Assembly: GCA_964494085.1 (NCBI GenBank)
Contig: CAZBQJ010000001.1
Coordinates: 248,001-312,000 of the forward strand
Length of the DNA: 64,000 bases
Direction: 5' to 3'
Source: CAZBQJ01 sp964494085
Lineage (GTDB): Bacteria > Patescibacteriota > Gracilibacteria > UBA1369
Below, one piece after another: positions 18,008-28,500 of the stretch. Made by a program: the position numbers and the translations under genes. The notes below the pieces were generated by a model. That model was not told the DNA's origin, made no database searches, and worked only from the letters and a program-made list of their open reading frames with translations. Position 1 is the stretch's first letter. Each line of letters opens with the position of its first letter.

Positions 18008-19417
18008 ATGAGTAAAAAAACTATCTTCTGGATCATTGGAGGTTTGGCCATCATCGGTCTAATACTTCTGACTATTCTCATCGGCGGGCCTAGCCGCCTC
18101 TTCCAGGGAGCCCTATACAACCTCCGCCCTATTTACAGTAGTTGTCGAATTGAAGGAGAAAACTACAACAGCACAAAGCTCGCTGACTGTGAAAATTTCC
18201 ATGAATACTTCCTGGCTCATCGATTTCCCGATGGTGAATATACTATTTTCACCAAATATGCCGACAAAAAATTGAGTGATAATATCATTCCAGTAAAAAT
18301 CCAGGGCAATCAATTAAGTTGTGATTTTCTCAGCAATGGTTATCAGCCTACCTTCCGCACCTTCAACCCTCTGGACACTTTAACCTCTCAATCACTTAAA
18401 CCAAATGACACAGTACCGGTAGGTTCTAGCGGCCTGGTCGTAGAGTTATTTTACCAAAAAAACGGTCAACAGTACTTTTACGATACCAATATTTGTGAAT
18501 CTGCTTTCCAGGCCAGTCTAAAAGATAATTCAGCAAAAGAATTGGGTACGGCCAAATTGGATTATAATGGTTTTATCAATAGCCGCCCTTTGGTCAATCA
18601 AATCTTCATCTCCGACCATCCTTATTATCAAAAACCAAACGGTGAAAATATCAAAACTCTGCAACCGGGAAACGCTACACTCAGTCTAAGTCCGGCTCCG
18701 GATATCACTTTCAAATTAACTGTCCCCTGTTCCAATTTCATTCCTGAAGTCCAGCTCCCCAACCTGGAAATTTCCGGTAAAACCATGCTCAATATTCAAG
18801 GAATCACTCCCGAATATTTCAATAATTGCGGCTCACGTCTCTATCTCAGTTTCCAAAACACCAATCAAGCCTCTGACATTCAAGCATTCAATGGGATCAA
18901 ATGGAGTTATGCCGATGGAACTATCAGTTATGATTTGGATCCGATCTATCTGGGCAGAGTAACCGACCCGGACACCGTCTTTCCGATCAGTTTCAAGGTC
19001 AGTTTACATTTACGTGATCGCTCCGATGATAAAAATGTTTACACTTTGGGCAGTGGCATCTTAACTGTCACTGGTCACAAAATTAAAGCCAACCAAGGAG
19101 AAGCTGCAGCAGCAACAGCTCAAACTGAGGAACAACCAAGCGAACCTGATACCACTGAAATCATTCCATCATTGGAATCCACCAGCGATCTGCAAACCAT
19201 TTTAGACACGGAATCAGCGTCACTGGATCAACCTCTGATTATCGACAGTGAAACTGCCCCCGAAGCGGTCGATCTGACTCCAGAAACTCAACTTAATCTC
19301 GACAATTTAGAAGTTGGTAAATTAATTCCCTCGTTTGTTACACCTCCTAAAGTCAGACATCGCCCCGAACCGGTGTTGGTCATTCCAAACATTCCAGACA
19401 CACCAACCGCCAAATAA
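18008..19417 (+). CDS. Membrane-anchored extracellular hypothetical protein
   Basis: 469 aa, not recognised. One N-terminal membrane segment (residues 6-28, IFWIIGGLAIIGLILLTIL) leads into a large beta-rich region with scattered cysteines (for example SSC, LADC, LSC, NIC, VPC, NNC), which could form disulfides outside the cell. The last 100 residues are acidic, Pro/Thr/Glu-rich and look disordered, ending with a proline-rich basic patch. It precedes lemA by 101 nt and may belong to the same envelope cluster. Confidence 0.65.
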   Translation: MSKKTIFWIIGGLAIIGLILLTILIGGPSRLFQGALYNLRPIYSSCRIEGENYNSTKLADCENFHEYFLAHRFPDGEYTIFTKYADKKLSDNIIPVKIQGNQLSCDFLSNGYQPTFRTFNPLDTLTSQSLKPNDTVPVGSSGLVVELFYQKNGQQYFYDTNICESAFQASLKDNSAKELGTAKLDYNGFINSRPLVNQIFISDHPYYQKPNGENIKTLQPGNATLSLSPAPDITFKLTVPCSNFIPEVQLPNLEISGKTMLNIQGITPEYFNNCGSRLYLSFQNTNQASDIQAFNGIKWSYADGTISYDLDPIYLGRVTDPDTVFPISFKVSLHLRDRSDDKNVYTLGSGILTVTGHKIKANQGEAAAATAQTEEQPSEPDTTEIIPSLESTSDLQTILDTESASLDQPLIIDSETAPEAVDLTPETQLNLDNLEVGKLIPSFVTPPKVRHRPEPVLVIPNIPDTPTAK

Positions 19418-19518
19418 AGCGGAGAGACCGCCGCCAAACAAGTTTACCAAGAAAATTTGCATTGCAACTACAACTACACTAGAATTGGCTCTAGCGACTT
19501 ATCTTTTAAATTGTTCAC

Positions 19519-20097
19519 ATGGAACTCATCATTATTATAGCCGTCGTCGTCTTCATTGCGATCGGTGTTATCGGTGTATACAACTCACTAATTCAATTAA
19601 AAAACAAAGTAGATGAAGGATGGGCCGATATCGAAACCCAATTAAAACGCCGTTATGACCTGATCCCCAATATGGTCGAAACCGTCAAAGGCTACGCCAA
19701 ACATGAAAGTGGCACCTTTGAAGCCGTCGCCAAAGCTCGTACTGCCGCTATGGCCGCCAATACTCCAGACGCCAAGATTCAGGCTGAAAATGCTTTGTCA
19801 GGAACCTTGAAAACCTTGTTCGCTCTCGCTGAAAGTTATCCGGAATTAAAAGCCAATCAAAACTTTCTGGATCTCCAATCAACACTCAAAGAAATCGAAG
19901 AAAAACTCCAACTCTCTCGCCGTTATTACAATGCCACTGTCCGTGATTTCAACACAAAAATCGAGATTTTCCCCAACAACCTATTAGCTGGGCTTTTCCA
20001 CTTTGCCAGAAGAAAATTCTTCGAAGTTGAAACTCCTCAAGAAAGGGAGAACGTTCAAGTTTCTTTTAATGAAGATCACCAAGCGGAAAAGAAATAA
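19519..20097 (+). CDS. LemA family membrane protein
   Basis: 192 aa with one N-terminal membrane helix (residues 2-20) followed by the LemA coiled helical domain: YNSLIQLKNKVDEGWADIETQLKRRYDLIPNMVETVKGYA, then the LALAESYPELKAN-like FALAESYPELKAN and RRYYNATVRDFN segments. Function is unknown; LemA proteins are commonly encoded beside TPM or DUF2207 membrane proteins, as here. The DUF2207 gene starts 19 nt after its stop, so they form an operon. Confidence 0.92.
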   Translation: MELIIIIAVVVFIAIGVIGVYNSLIQLKNKVDEGWADIETQLKRRYDLIPNMVETVKGYAKHESGTFEAVAKARTAAMAANTPDAKIQAENALSGTLKTLFALAESYPELKANQNFLDLQSTLKEIEEKLQLSRRYYNATVRDFNTKIEIFPNNLLAGLFHFARRKFFEVETPQERENVQVSFNEDHQAEKK

Positions 20098-20116
20098 TCA
20101 CAATTATTGGTTTGTA

Positions 20117-21889
20117 ATGAAAAGACTTCTCCTCCAATTAGTGGGTCTAGGTACAACTTTATTGTTAATGTTGGCTCCGTCAGCGGTTGCTCAGAGCACA
20201 ATCGATTATTCAGATTACAATATCTATGGCTGGGGGATCCAGAATTTCCACTCCGATATTGTCATTCATCAGGACAGTTCATTTACGACCACAGAAACTA
20301 TTGTAGCGGATTTTACGCAAGCCAATGGTCGTCATGGTATTTATCGTTATATTCCTATCCATTATAAAGATCGACTCCAACAAAACCTCGATTTAAAATT
20401 CCACCTGATCAGTGTCAAAGATGGAACAGGGCGGGATCTCACCACTCAAACCAGTTGGGAAGGTAATAATGTTAGTTTAAAGATTGGCGATGCCGACACC
20501 TATGTCGACGGCAAAGTGGTCACCTATGTTATCACATATCAGCTCAGTCGAGGATTAAACCAGTTTGATGATCATGCTGAATTATACTGGAATGTCACCG
20601 GGAACGGTTGGGACAACGCCATCGTTAAAGCTTCTGCTACCATCGTCCTACCTAAATCAGTAGATCAGTCTCAATTAAAATCGATCTGCTACACCGGTTT
20701 TGGCTATAGTAAAGGCCAAGATTGTCAGGCAACGATAATTGACGGTAAAACCTTTCAATTTTCCACCAATAATCTGCTCCCCAGTAATGCCGGTCTGACT
20801 ATCGTCGCCTCCTTCCCCAAGGATACGGTAACTTTTCCCGGTATAATTACCTATCTAATCTGGTTTCTAAACGATAACTGGGGATACCTCATACCGATCC
20901 TGGTATTTCTAATTCTCTATTATCGCTGGCATCTTTACGGCCGTGATCCCAAAGCACTGCATGCTACAGTTATGCCTGAATATGATCCTCCCGATGGCCT
21001 ACGTCCTGCTGAAGTAGGCACTTTGATTGATGACCGTGTCGACACGCAAGACATTACCAGTACTATTATTGATTTAGCGACCAGAGGCTGGCTAAAAATA
21101 ATTGAGACAGAGAAAAAAGTTCTCTTCGGGCATAGTTATCAATACGAATTACAAAAACTCTTCCCCGACGGTTCCAAAGACCAATTAAATAACTTTGAAA
21201 AGATTATTTACGATAAAATCTTTGATACAGGTGAAAAGGTTAACCTGGATGATTTGAAATACAGTTTTTACACTGCAATCCCCAGTATTAAAGAAACGAT
21301 CTACAAGAACCTGGTCGATAAAAAATATTATAGCAGTGATCCTGATAAAGCTCGTAACGGTTATATTACATTTGGAGCTGCCGGCCTAATGCTCTGCTTC
21401 TTTTTTGCCGGATTGCTCGCTACACTGAATTCATCCTTAATCTTTGGTATATTTGTAAGCCTGGTCATGATTATAATTTTCGGCTTCTATATGCCCAAAA
21501 AAACTCAGCTGGGAGCTGATACTTTGATCCATATTCTGGGCTTGGAAGAATTCATCAAAACTGCCGAAAAAGACCGCATGAAATTCTATGAAAAAGAAAA
21601 TATTTTCGAAAAACTCTTGCCTTACGCCATTGCCTTGGGACTCGCGGAAAAATGGACAAAAACCTGCGAAGGTTTGATGAAAACAGCTCCCGATTGGTAT
21701 CAAAGTAGTTCAAATATCAATACCTTTAACGCCTATTATTTCATCAACAATCTGAACAGTTTTAGCAATACCCTCTCTTCCAATATGGAGACAGCCCCGC
21801 GTAGTTCAGCCTCTGGAGGTTCCAGCGGATTCGGTGGAGGTGGGTTCAGTGGAGGTGGGTTCGGGGGAGGTGGTGGTGGTAGTTGGTAA
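20117..21889 (+). CDS. DUF2207 membrane protein with glycine-rich tail
   Basis: 590 aa from the ATG at 20117, which gives a clean signal peptide (MKRLLLQLVGLGTTLLLML, cleavage near AVAQ). The upstream in-frame start at 20003 would overlap lemA. The ectodomain of the DUF2207 family (TETIVADF, GIYRYIPI, YWNVTGNGW) is followed by a membrane helix (LIPILVFLILYY), a cytoplasmic winged-helix-like segment with RPAEVGTLIDDRVD, two more helices near 21370-21480, and a Gly/Ser tail. The last 84 nt overlap the 3' end of the convergent gene. LemA is the usual partner. Confidence 0.88.
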   Translation: MKRLLLQLVGLGTTLLLMLAPSAVAQSTIDYSDYNIYGWGIQNFHSDIVIHQDSSFTTTETIVADFTQANGRHGIYRYIPIHYKDRLQQNLDLKFHLISVKDGTGRDLTTQTSWEGNNVSLKIGDADTYVDGKVVTYVITYQLSRGLNQFDDHAELYWNVTGNGWDNAIVKASATIVLPKSVDQSQLKSICYTGFGYSKGQDCQATIIDGKTFQFSTNNLLPSNAGLTIVASFPKDTVTFPGIITYLIWFLNDNWGYLIPILVFLILYYRWHLYGRDPKALHATVMPEYDPPDGLRPAEVGTLIDDRVDTQDITSTIIDLATRGWLKIIETEKKVLFGHSYQYELQKLFPDGSKDQLNNFEKIIYDKIFDTGEKVNLDDLKYSFYTAIPSIKETIYKNLVDKKYYSSDPDKARNGYITFGAAGLMLCFFFAGLLATLNSSLIFGIFVSLVMIIIFGFYMPKKTQLGADTLIHILGLEEFIKTAEKDRMKFYEKENIFEKLLPYAIALGLAEKWTKTCEGLMKTAPDWYQSSSNINTFNAYYFINNLNSFSNTLSSNMETAPRSSASGGSSGFGGGGFSGGGFGGGGGGSW

Positions 21890-23194
21890 TTCCACAGTTT
21901 TTAATTTAATTTCCGCTCTCCTTTTATTTTTGAGCAATTTTTCAACTCTAAGCTTATTCTCTACCCAAACCGCATAGTGTTTTTCAGCTTCATTGTATTC
22001 AGGCAAATTAATAGACAATGTCATCAATTGATAAAGCCGATCCAGTAATTCCGCCTCATCCAAATATCCACTTTCAATCAGATTTTCCATCAAATCCAAT
22101 AAATCGTATTGAAGATTCAAACTTCTATCCAGCTGATCACTGACCATTGCTAATGCTCCTTCCAAATTTTCAGCCGAATGGGACTCTGAAGAAGGCTTTT
22201 TCAAATCAATCACCGTGGCCAATTCACTGAATGAATCCGTGGACTTACCGGTAATCGTAAAATTAATAGCAGTACGGTTCCCCATCAATTTCTTTCTCTC
22301 CTTGGTCAAAAATCTGGTCAAACTGGCGCTTTTCAAGCCATCGGCAAAAGTTCTGCAATTATCCGCTGAAAGATCCGGTTTTCCGGCAAGTATCAATTCC
22401 AGTTGATTTAATTCCGCATGCCAAGAAGGATAAATTTTCGTATCATCCAGTAATTTCTCCAGTATCTCCAATTTACAAAAATCATCATTATTTAATATCC
22501 CATTAATCAAAGCCTCCAGATAATTAACTACTCGAAGCAATTTAACCAAAGTTTGATCATTTAACCCATGATCTACATATAAAGGAGCATATAAAACATT
22601 CAAAGAATACTGAATCAGGACAAATTGTTTTTCCAGTTCGTTCACCAGGATCAAGAATTTTTCAAAAACCGCCAATAATAATATATAAATCAAAGGCTGC
22701 CTATCCAGGCTCAATTGCCCTAAAATATCAGCCTTTTCGGGAAAATTATGAATTCTGTTTTTCATGGCTGTAAGTTTGTCAGCCAAACCTTTCTCGATCT
22801 CTTTAATCATCTTTCTTAATTGATTCGGCGTACTGTCATTTATGCCCACTCCCCATTTTTTTCTCAAAACCTGATCGTGCTCACGTTGAAAAACCCGCTT
22901 GGCAATCGGATCTGATCTCACTCCCAAGGCAATAGGTCGACCGGCAGACTCTTTCATTTCTTCCTTTTCTATTTCCTTGACGCGCAAAGCAGCCGCTACC
23001 AAGTGCTGAAATGGTGCTAAAAGAGTACTCACGAGGTGAGTAAATTCATCTTCTTCCATTAAGTATTCAATAGAAGACGCCGTCTCAGCGATCCGTCCTG
23101 ACTTTGACTCACTTCCACCAAACAACAGCTCTCGAAACTTTTCCAACAATTCCAATTGTTTATTTTCCACTAGATGTAGCGGTAGCCTGTCCAT
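21806..23194 (-). CDS. Large helical hypothetical protein, Thr/Pro-rich tail
   Basis: 462 aa from the ATG at 23194 (a TTG nine bases upstream is also in frame). Almost wholly alpha-helical, with leucine-rich stretches and no signal peptide. Near residue 90 it carries ALGVRSDPIAKRVF, sharing LGVRSD with the 14413 protein. The last 35 residues are Thr/Pro/Ser/Glu repeats (PTTTTTSPEPTSTEPTST), encoded antisense to the glycine tail of the DUF2207 gene. No function can be assigned; the tail may be a by-product of the overlap. Confidence 0.65.
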   Translation of the reverse strand: MDRLPLHLVENKQLELLEKFRELLFGGSESKSGRIAETASSIEYLMEEDEFTHLVSTLLAPFQHLVAAALRVKEIEKEEMKESAGRPIALGVRSDPIAKRVFQREHDQVLRKKWGVGINDSTPNQLRKMIKEIEKGLADKLTAMKNRIHNFPEKADILGQLSLDRQPLIYILLLAVFEKFLILVNELEKQFVLIQYSLNVLYAPLYVDHGLNDQTLVKLLRVVNYLEALINGILNNDDFCKLEILEKLLDDTKIYPSWHAELNQLELILAGKPDLSADNCRTFADGLKSASLTRFLTKERKKLMGNRTAINFTITGKSTDSFSELATVIDLKKPSSESHSAENLEGALAMVSDQLDRSLNLQYDLLDLMENLIESGYLDEAELLDRLYQLMTLSINLPEYNEAEKHYAVWVENKLRVEKLLKNKRRAEIKLKTVELPTTTTTSPEPTSTEPTSTESAGTSRG

Positions 23195-23273
23195 ATAAAA
23201 CAAAGAAAGGCTATCATTACATCATGAAAAGCAGGAAAAAGCAATGTCCACTGGGTTCATCACTGCTGCTCAA

Positions 23274-25301
23274 CTATTTTTGAGCAGTTAATTCTTTTAG
23301 TGAATCAATTTCATCTCGCAATTCAGCCGCCTTTTCAAATTCCATATTCAAAGAGGCAATTTCCATCTGGTCTTCCAGTTCGCGAATAAATCTTCCCATT
23401 TCACTTTTAGGAATTTTAGCAGGATCAATCCTTCGCCTTCCCGCCAGGGCATTCTTTTTACTGTGTTCCATAGCGATATCTTTGATGGCCCGAATAATAG
23501 TTTCAGGCGTAATCCCATGTTTTTTATTGTGCGCTATCTGAATATTGCGACGGCGCTCAGTTTCTCCAATCGCCGCTTTCATCGAATCTGTAATCCGATC
23601 TGCATACATCACCACAAAACCATGAACATTGCGGGCACATCGACCAATTGTTTGAATTAGAGCGCTCTTCGAACGCAGGAAACCCTCTTTGTCAGCATCC
23701 AAAATTGCGATAAATGAAACTTCCGGTAAATCCAATCCTTCACGTAATAAATTGATTCCTACCAATACATCAAATTTACCTAAACGCAGGTCTCGAAGTA
23801 TTTCTATACGCTCCAAAGTATCAATATCAGAATGTAGATATTTCACTTTTATCCCCGCATCAGTCAGAAAATCAGTCAAATCTTCAGCGGATCGCTTAGT
23901 TAAAGTCGTTACCAGCACTCTTTCTTTTGCTGCTATACGTTGATGTATTTGATCGATTATATCGTCGATCTGCCCCTTACGTGGACGTACTTCGACCATC
24001 GGATCAATCAATCCGGTTGGGCGAATAATCTGTTCAGCAACATTTCCCTCAGCTTTATTCAATTCATAAGCGGCCGGCGTAGCGGAAACATACATAGCCT
24101 GATCGATGGTCTGTTCAAATTCTTCAAATTTAAGTGGACGGTTATCATGTGCTGAAGGCAAACGGAAGCCATAATTAATCAGATTTTCTTTACGCGAGTA
24201 ATTGCCGTTATGCATACCTCCTATTTGAGGAATAGTGATATGAGATTCATCAGCAATCAACAAGAAATCATCAGGAAAATAGTCCAATAAAGTAGCTGGA
24301 GGAGTACCCGGCTCACGTTGATTCAAATATCTGGTATAATTTTCAATCCCCTGGCAATAACCGGTTTCTTTCAATATTTCCATATCATATTCAGTCCTGG
24401 TTTTAATACGTTCAGCTTCCAAAAGTCTACCTTGTTTCAAAAATTCCTGGCGACGCTGCTCCATTTCCTCCAAAATCAAGGCCACCGCTCGCTCAATCTT
24501 CTCTTTGGAGGTGATATCGTGTTTAGCCGGAAATATCTTGATCGAGTCCAGTTCTCTAAGCTCTTCTCCGGTAAAGGAATCAGCCTCAGTAATACGCTCA
24601 ATTTCGTCTCCAAAAAATTCCAAGCGAAAAATAGTATCACGATCAGGCGGGAAAATCTCCAAAGTATCTCCGAGCACATGAAACATCCCCTGTTTAAATT
24701 CCATATGACTGCGATTGTATTGAATATCGGTCAGATGGCGGAGCAGTTTATCACGTTTACGTTCCTCGCCTTTCTTCAGTTCAATGGCAAAGGCATTATA
24801 GTCCTCTACCGAACCCAAACCATAGATACAACTGACTGATGACACAATCAATACATCGCGACGGGTCAGTAGATTTACTGTAGCAGCATGACGAAACTTG
24901 GCAATTTCTTCATTGATCGAAGCATCTTTTTCAATATAAGTGTCCGATGAAGCAATATACGCTTCCGGTTGATAATAATCATAGTAAGAAACAAAGTAAC
25001 TTACGGCATTATTGGGAAAGAATTCTTTGAATTCACTACACAGTTGAGCCGCCAGAGTTTTATTATGTGCCAAGACCAAGGTCGGTCGCTGTATCTGTTG
25101 AACCACATTGGCCATGGTAAAGGTTTTTCCTGTTCCAGTAGCTCCCAAAAGCACCTGATGTTTAGTCCCTTTTTTGATATTCTTCACCAATTGTTTGATA
25201 GCGGACGGCTGATCCCCTTTCGGTTCATAAGGTGATTTGAGGTCAAACCCAGCCATCGCATTACTGTTGCCGGAATTACTGTTACTAGACGAAATAGACA
25301 T
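23274..25301 (-). CDS. uvrB: UvrABC excinuclease subunit B
   Basis: 675-aa DNA damage verification helicase of nucleotide excision repair. Walker A GATGTGKT at residues 53-60; the beta-hairpin region with SYYDYYQPEAYI; motif DESHIT; motif TLTKRSAEDL; motif VI QTIGRCARN; and the C-terminal UVR motif (MEIASLNMEFEKAAELRDEI) that contacts UvrC. The first 15 residues are Ser/Asn-rich and the real start could be MAGFDLK at residue 16. An 8-bp stem (CTGCTCAA/TTGAGCAG, 23266-23287) spans the stop codon but lacks a U tract. Confidence 0.97.
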   Translation of the reverse strand: MSISSSNSNSGNSNAMAGFDLKSPYEPKGDQPSAIKQLVKNIKKGTKHQVLLGATGTGKTFTMANVVQQIQRPTLVLAHNKTLAAQLCSEFKEFFPNNAVSYFVSYYDYYQPEAYIASSDTYIEKDASINEEIAKFRHAATVNLLTRRDVLIVSSVSCIYGLGSVEDYNAFAIELKKGEERKRDKLLRHLTDIQYNRSHMEFKQGMFHVLGDTLEIFPPDRDTIFRLEFFGDEIERITEADSFTGEELRELDSIKIFPAKHDITSKEKIERAVALILEEMEQRRQEFLKQGRLLEAERIKTRTEYDMEILKETGYCQGIENYTRYLNQREPGTPPATLLDYFPDDFLLIADESHITIPQIGGMHNGNYSRKENLINYGFRLPSAHDNRPLKFEEFEQTIDQAMYVSATPAAYELNKAEGNVAEQIIRPTGLIDPMVEVRPRKGQIDDIIDQIHQRIAAKERVLVTTLTKRSAEDLTDFLTDAGIKVKYLHSDIDTLERIEILRDLRLGKFDVLVGINLLREGLDLPEVSFIAILDADKEGFLRSKSALIQTIGRCARNVHGFVVMYADRITDSMKAAIGETERRRNIQIAHNKKHGITPETIIRAIKDIAMEHSKKNALAGRRRIDPAKIPKSEMGRFIRELEDQMEIASLNMEFEKAAELRDEIDSLKELTAQK

Positions 25302-25556
25302 TAATTAGAATTAATTTACTTTGACAAATATCATAAATGATTATCTCATAAATTAGCAAGCCCTTGTCACCAGGCAATAAAATTATATAGATATAACGCA
25401 ATAAATTTTGCTAAATAGCAAATTAATTGTATTCCAACATTGTTTACTAATTCTAAAATTAGTGTATAGCTATATTAGACCAAATAATTTGTTTGATCTG
25501 TCCCTTAAAAACTAGCTGCTTCTTTTTCTGAAAATCCGACTCGAACGGAAACGACC

Positions 25557-25574
25557 AAAACTCTCAACCAGGAG
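25557..25574 (+). repeat. Left copy of 18-bp direct repeat flanking the repeat lipoprotein gene
   Basis: AAAACTCTCAACCAGGAG. The copy at 28917-28934 differs at two positions. This copy contains the ribosome-binding site of the gene at 25584. Confidence 0.6.
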
Positions 25575-25575
25575 G
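25570..25575 (+). promoter_or_regulatory. Full Shine-Dalgarno AGGAGG
   Basis: AGGAGG with 8 nt to the ATG at 25584. It is the only complete Shine-Dalgarno I could find before a gene in this window, where nearly all other starts have AT-rich leaders without one. It fixes the start and marks the gene as foreign in style. Confidence 0.85.
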
Positions 25576-25583
25576 ACAATAAG

Positions 25584-28500
25584 ATGGCGAAATCGGCAAG
25601 GGCCGCCAAGCACATCGTGGCGCTTTGGCTAATTGCCATGGCGACGATGCTGCTTGGCTCAGCCTGTGACAGCTACCCTACTAGTGAGCATTGTCTCACC
25701 AACGGGGACCCCAACTGCGTCGACAACGCAGCCGGGACTGGTGGCACCAACATGGCCGACAGCGGCTCTGGCGGCGGGATCAACAATCCCACCTGTAAGT
25801 ATCCGCAGGTCGAATGCGACCCAGGAACTTGCACGAATGTGCTAACTGATCTCGACAACTGTGGCGATTGCCACTTCACCTGTGGCGACGATGCCAGCTG
25901 CGTAAGCGGTAAGTGCGTCGCCGACTGCATCGCCAGCCCTGAGGTTTGCGATGGAGTGGACAACAACTGTGACGGACAAATCGACGAGGGGTTCAACCTC
26001 CAAACTGATTGTCTGGTCGGTATCGGCGCCTGTCAGCGCCTCGGTCTGCTAATTTGCGATGGCAGCGGTGGAGTCAAATGCTCCGCCACTCCAGGCGCAC
26101 CTGGCACCGAGTCCTGCGATGGCACTGACAACGACTGTGACAGTATCGCTGACAATGGCCTCAATTGTGAGTTCATCCCCACCTCTGAAGTCTGTGACGG
26201 GGTCGATAACGACCTCGACGGCATCGTCGATAATGGCTTCCCTATCGGTGCTCCTTGTACTGTAGGTATCGGCTCGTGTACACGCGTCGGCATCTACATT
26301 TGCGATGGTACCGGAGGGCTAAAATGCAGTGCCTCTCCCGGTTCGCCGGGGACGGAAGTCTGCAATGGTATCGATGACAACTGCAGCGGTTCTGCCGACG
26401 AGGGTCTCAGCTGCTCTTGCAGCCCGACCCCCGAAGTTTGCGACGGTATCGACAACAATTGCAATGGTGCAGTTGATGAAGGTTGTCCAATCGGCGACCA
26501 ATGTGTGGTCGGCATCGGGGCTTGCCAACGCGTCGGACTCTACGTCATCGATGGCTCGGGCGGAGTCAAATGCTCCGCTACTCCAGGTGCCCCCGGCACT
26601 GAAGTTTGTGACGGGATTGACAACGACTGTAATGGAACTGCCGACAACGGGCTTAGCTGTGGATTTATTCCTCAGCCCGAGCTCTGCGACGGCGTCGACA
26701 ACGACCTCGACGGTGTAGTCGATAACGGGTTTGGTATTGGTTCGACCTGTCTGGTCGGAACCGGTGCCTGTCAACGCCTCGGCTTGGTCGTCTGTAACGG
26801 CCCTGCCTCAACCACTTGCAGTGCCATCCCTGGTCTGCCTTCAACGGAGGTCTGTAACGGTATCGACGACAACTGTAATGGTTCGGCCGACGAAGGGCTC
26901 TCCTGCAGTTGCGTTCCAAAACCGGAAATCTGCGACGGCATCGACAACGACTGTAATGGTAGCGTCGACGAGCTCTTCCCGATCAGCACCGTCTGTCAGG
27001 TGGGAATCGGAGCGTGTCAACGCTTCGGTGTAATCATCTGCAAAATGGACGGTAGTGCTGGTTGCACCACCAATCCAGGAACTCCTGGGGTGGAAACTTG
27101 CAACGGCATCGATGACGACTGTGATGGTCTGGTAGACAATGGACTTAGCTGTCCAGTCTGCGCACCCAGCACAGAAGTCTGCAATGGTATCGACGACAAC
27201 TGCAATAGCACGGTGGACGAAGGTTTCCCGGTCGGAGCACAGTGTACGGTTGGTATTGGCGCTTGCGCCCGCACCGGCTTCTATATCTGTGATCCCCTGA
27301 CCGGTGGAGTCAAGTGCACAGCTACTGCTGGCACACCCGGTACGGAGGTTTGCAATGGCATCGACGATAACTGCAATGGCAGCGCAGACGAAGGTCTGAG
27401 TTGCGGGCTGATCTCTCAACCGGAAATTTGCGACGGCATTGACAATAACCTCAATGGCATCGTAGACGAAGGGTTCGGAGTCGGTTCCGGTTGTGCTGTA
27501 GGAGTCGGAGCGTGTCAACGCTACGGCGTCTATATGTGCAATGGAATCGGTGGCGTACAGTGCAGCGCAGTTGCCGGAGCTCCCAAATCGGAAACGTGTA
27601 ATGGGATCGACGACAACTGTGATGGCAGCGCAGATGAAGGTTTGGCTTGCACCTGCAATCCCACAACTGAAGTTTGCGACGGTGTCGATAACAACTGCAA
27701 TGGCACAGTCGATGACGGTTTCCCCGTCGGGACGACCTGCATGGTTGGTGTCGGTGCCTGTCAACGTACTGGCCTGTTGGTCTGTGATGGCCTCGGTGGA
27801 ATCAAATGCTCGGTCAATCCGGGCGTAGGTTCCATGGAGGTTTGTGATGGTATCGACAACAACTGCAATGGTACGGCAGACGAAGGTCTGAGCTGCTCCT
27901 GCAGCGCAGTAACCGAAGTCTGCGATGGAGTCGACAATGACTGTGATAGCTCCGTCGACGAGGGTTTCCCCGTCGGTGAAACTTGTTCAGTTGGAGTTGG
28001 CGCCTGTCAGCGTCTAGGCATCTTTGTCTGCAATAGCAGCGGAGGTGTCAAGTGCTCGACCACGGCTGGTCTGGCCAAAGCTGAAATCTGCAACGGCATT
28101 GACGACAACTGCGATGGCAGTATCGACAATGGGATTTCCTGCCCCCTATGTGTACCGTCAGCAGAAATCTGTGATGGGGTCGATAATGACTGTGATGGTA
28201 AGGTCGATGAGGGCTTCCCTCTAGGCTCTACCTGCAGTGTGGGCGTTGGTTCCTGTGCTCGCACGGGTATCATCATCTGCAACGGCGTCGGCAGCACCGC
28301 TTGCAGCGCTATACCGGGCTCTCCCGGTACAGAAATCTGCAACGGTGTCGATGATGACTGTAATGGCGTTGCTGATAACGGTTTGAGTTGCCAGTGCAGT
28401 CCTTCAGCCGAAGTCTGCGATGGCATCGACAATAACTGTAACAGCAGTGTCGATGAAGGTTTCGGTGTAGGAACGCCCTGTAATGTGGGAGTTGGAGCGT

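Larger units (their letters stand above)
25302..25583. promoter_or_regulatory. AT-rich region between uvrB and the repeat lipoprotein gene
   Basis: 282 nt, very AT-rich, so in sharp contrast with the GC-richer gene to the right. It holds TTGACA at 25321 on the plus strand, an inverted repeat TTTGCTA-AA-TAGCAAA at 25407-25422, a second one CTAATT-CTAA-AATTAG near 25447, and TATATT near 25475, a possible -10 for the gene at 25584. No reading frame is convincing. The inverted repeats could be operators, but nothing here proves it. Confidence 0.4.

Noticed and set aside
25302..25583. LexA or SOS box controlling uvrB
   Set aside because: The inverted repeats here do not match known LexA operators and lie more than 100 nt from the uvrB start.
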